Assembly: GCF_000333035.1 (NCBI RefSeq)
Contig: NZ_BANU01000013.1
Span: 115,099-179,098, forward strand
DNA length: 64,000 bases
Origin: Gordonia sihwensis NBRC 108236
Lineage (GTDB): Bacteria > Actinomycetota > Actinomycetes > Mycobacteriales > Mycobacteriaceae
Direction: 5' to 3'
Positions 63,919 to 64,000 of the stretch are shown here, one piece after another (within the stretch, counting starts at the first letter, position 1; every line of letters starts with the position of its first letter). A program made the position numbers and the translations under genes. A model generated the notes under the pieces. That model saw only the letters and a list, made by a program, of their open reading frames with translations. It was not told where the DNA came from and ran no database searches.

Positions 63919-64000
63919 ATGACCGTCACCGCAATCGCCGCCGCTCCTGCCGCCGCCCCCGCCGCCCGCGAGGCCGCACGCACCCGCCACTCACGCGGAC
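63919..64000 (+). CDS. Start of an Ala/Pro-rich protein (cut by window end)
   Basis: Only 27 codons are visible: ATG 63919 with AAAGGG about 11 bases upstream, then MTVTAIAAAPAAAPAARE. Too short to identify. It may continue the phosphatase-FHA signalling group. Confidence 0.55.
   Translation, partial: MTVTAIAAAPAAAPAAREAARTRHSRG

Overview
The window looks like chromosome from a mycolic-acid-bearing actinomycete of the Mycobacteriales, most likely Gordonia or a close relative. Evidence: GC is high throughout and GTG starts are frequent. It carries an antigen-85-type mycolyltransferase, an AftC-like arabinofuranosyltransferase, the phosphatidylinositol mannoside genes pgsA-patA-pimA, the coproporphyrin-type haem genes hemE-hemY-hemQ, an IdeR-type iron box, a perfect mycobacterial LexA box and a DUF222/13E12 HNH gene. 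Gene order in two long stretches matches, from memory, M. tuberculosis Rv2700 down to Rv2669 (about 3.1-28.5 kb here) and Rv2614c down to Rv2606c (about 55.1-62 kb).

Layout. 0-3.1 kb: an SsuABC/TauABC-like importer whose binding protein and divergent LysR regulator have both lost their N-terminal parts at one junction. 3.1-7.6 kb: conserved actinobacterial core (cei, DUF4193, DUF3093, dut, DUF3710, hydrolase, OB-fold protein). 7.7-9.9 kb: an inserted nitric-oxide unit, nsrR-like regulator, flavohaemoprotein and small membrane protein, with a palindrome and a DosR-like box upstream. 9.95-28.5 kb: TrkA pair and APC-type permease, RNA methyltransferase, dxs, RNase D-like protein, haem genes, msrB, aftC, ribD-like reductase, zapE, an S51-type protein and an acetyltransferase.

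28.6-42.0 kb is the accessory island: a three-gene minus-strand putative defence module (SNF2 helicase with DUF3883, DUF1156 DNA methyltransferase, HEPN-DUF499 ATPase), interrupted by an antisense, SOS-box-controlled DUF222 HNH gene and bracketed by two DUF4261 paralogues. It abuts a tandemly duplicated tRNA-Gly/Cys/Val operon (42.2-43.9 kb). After a tRNA-Val(CAC) gene comes an iron-box-controlled pair of siderophore-type ABC half-transporters, the second broken by an in-frame stop, then a TetR regulator, a mycolyltransferase and a heterodimeric ABC exporter (44.5-53.5 kb). 53.7-62.1 kb holds a GT87 glycosyltransferase, thrS, the HIT/Ap4A gene, the PIM operon and pdxS. The window ends with a PP2C phosphatase-FHA pair.

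The most novel material is the island at 29.5-41.1 kb: a HEPN-ATPase, methyltransferase and helicase set with shared upstream operator-like palindromes, a methyltransferase gene with a low-GC central block, and a LexA-type nuclease gene lodged inside. Many core genes also show a -10 hexamer exactly six bases before the start codon, the signature of leaderless transcripts. All functions are inferred from sequence motifs and gene context; no search could be run.
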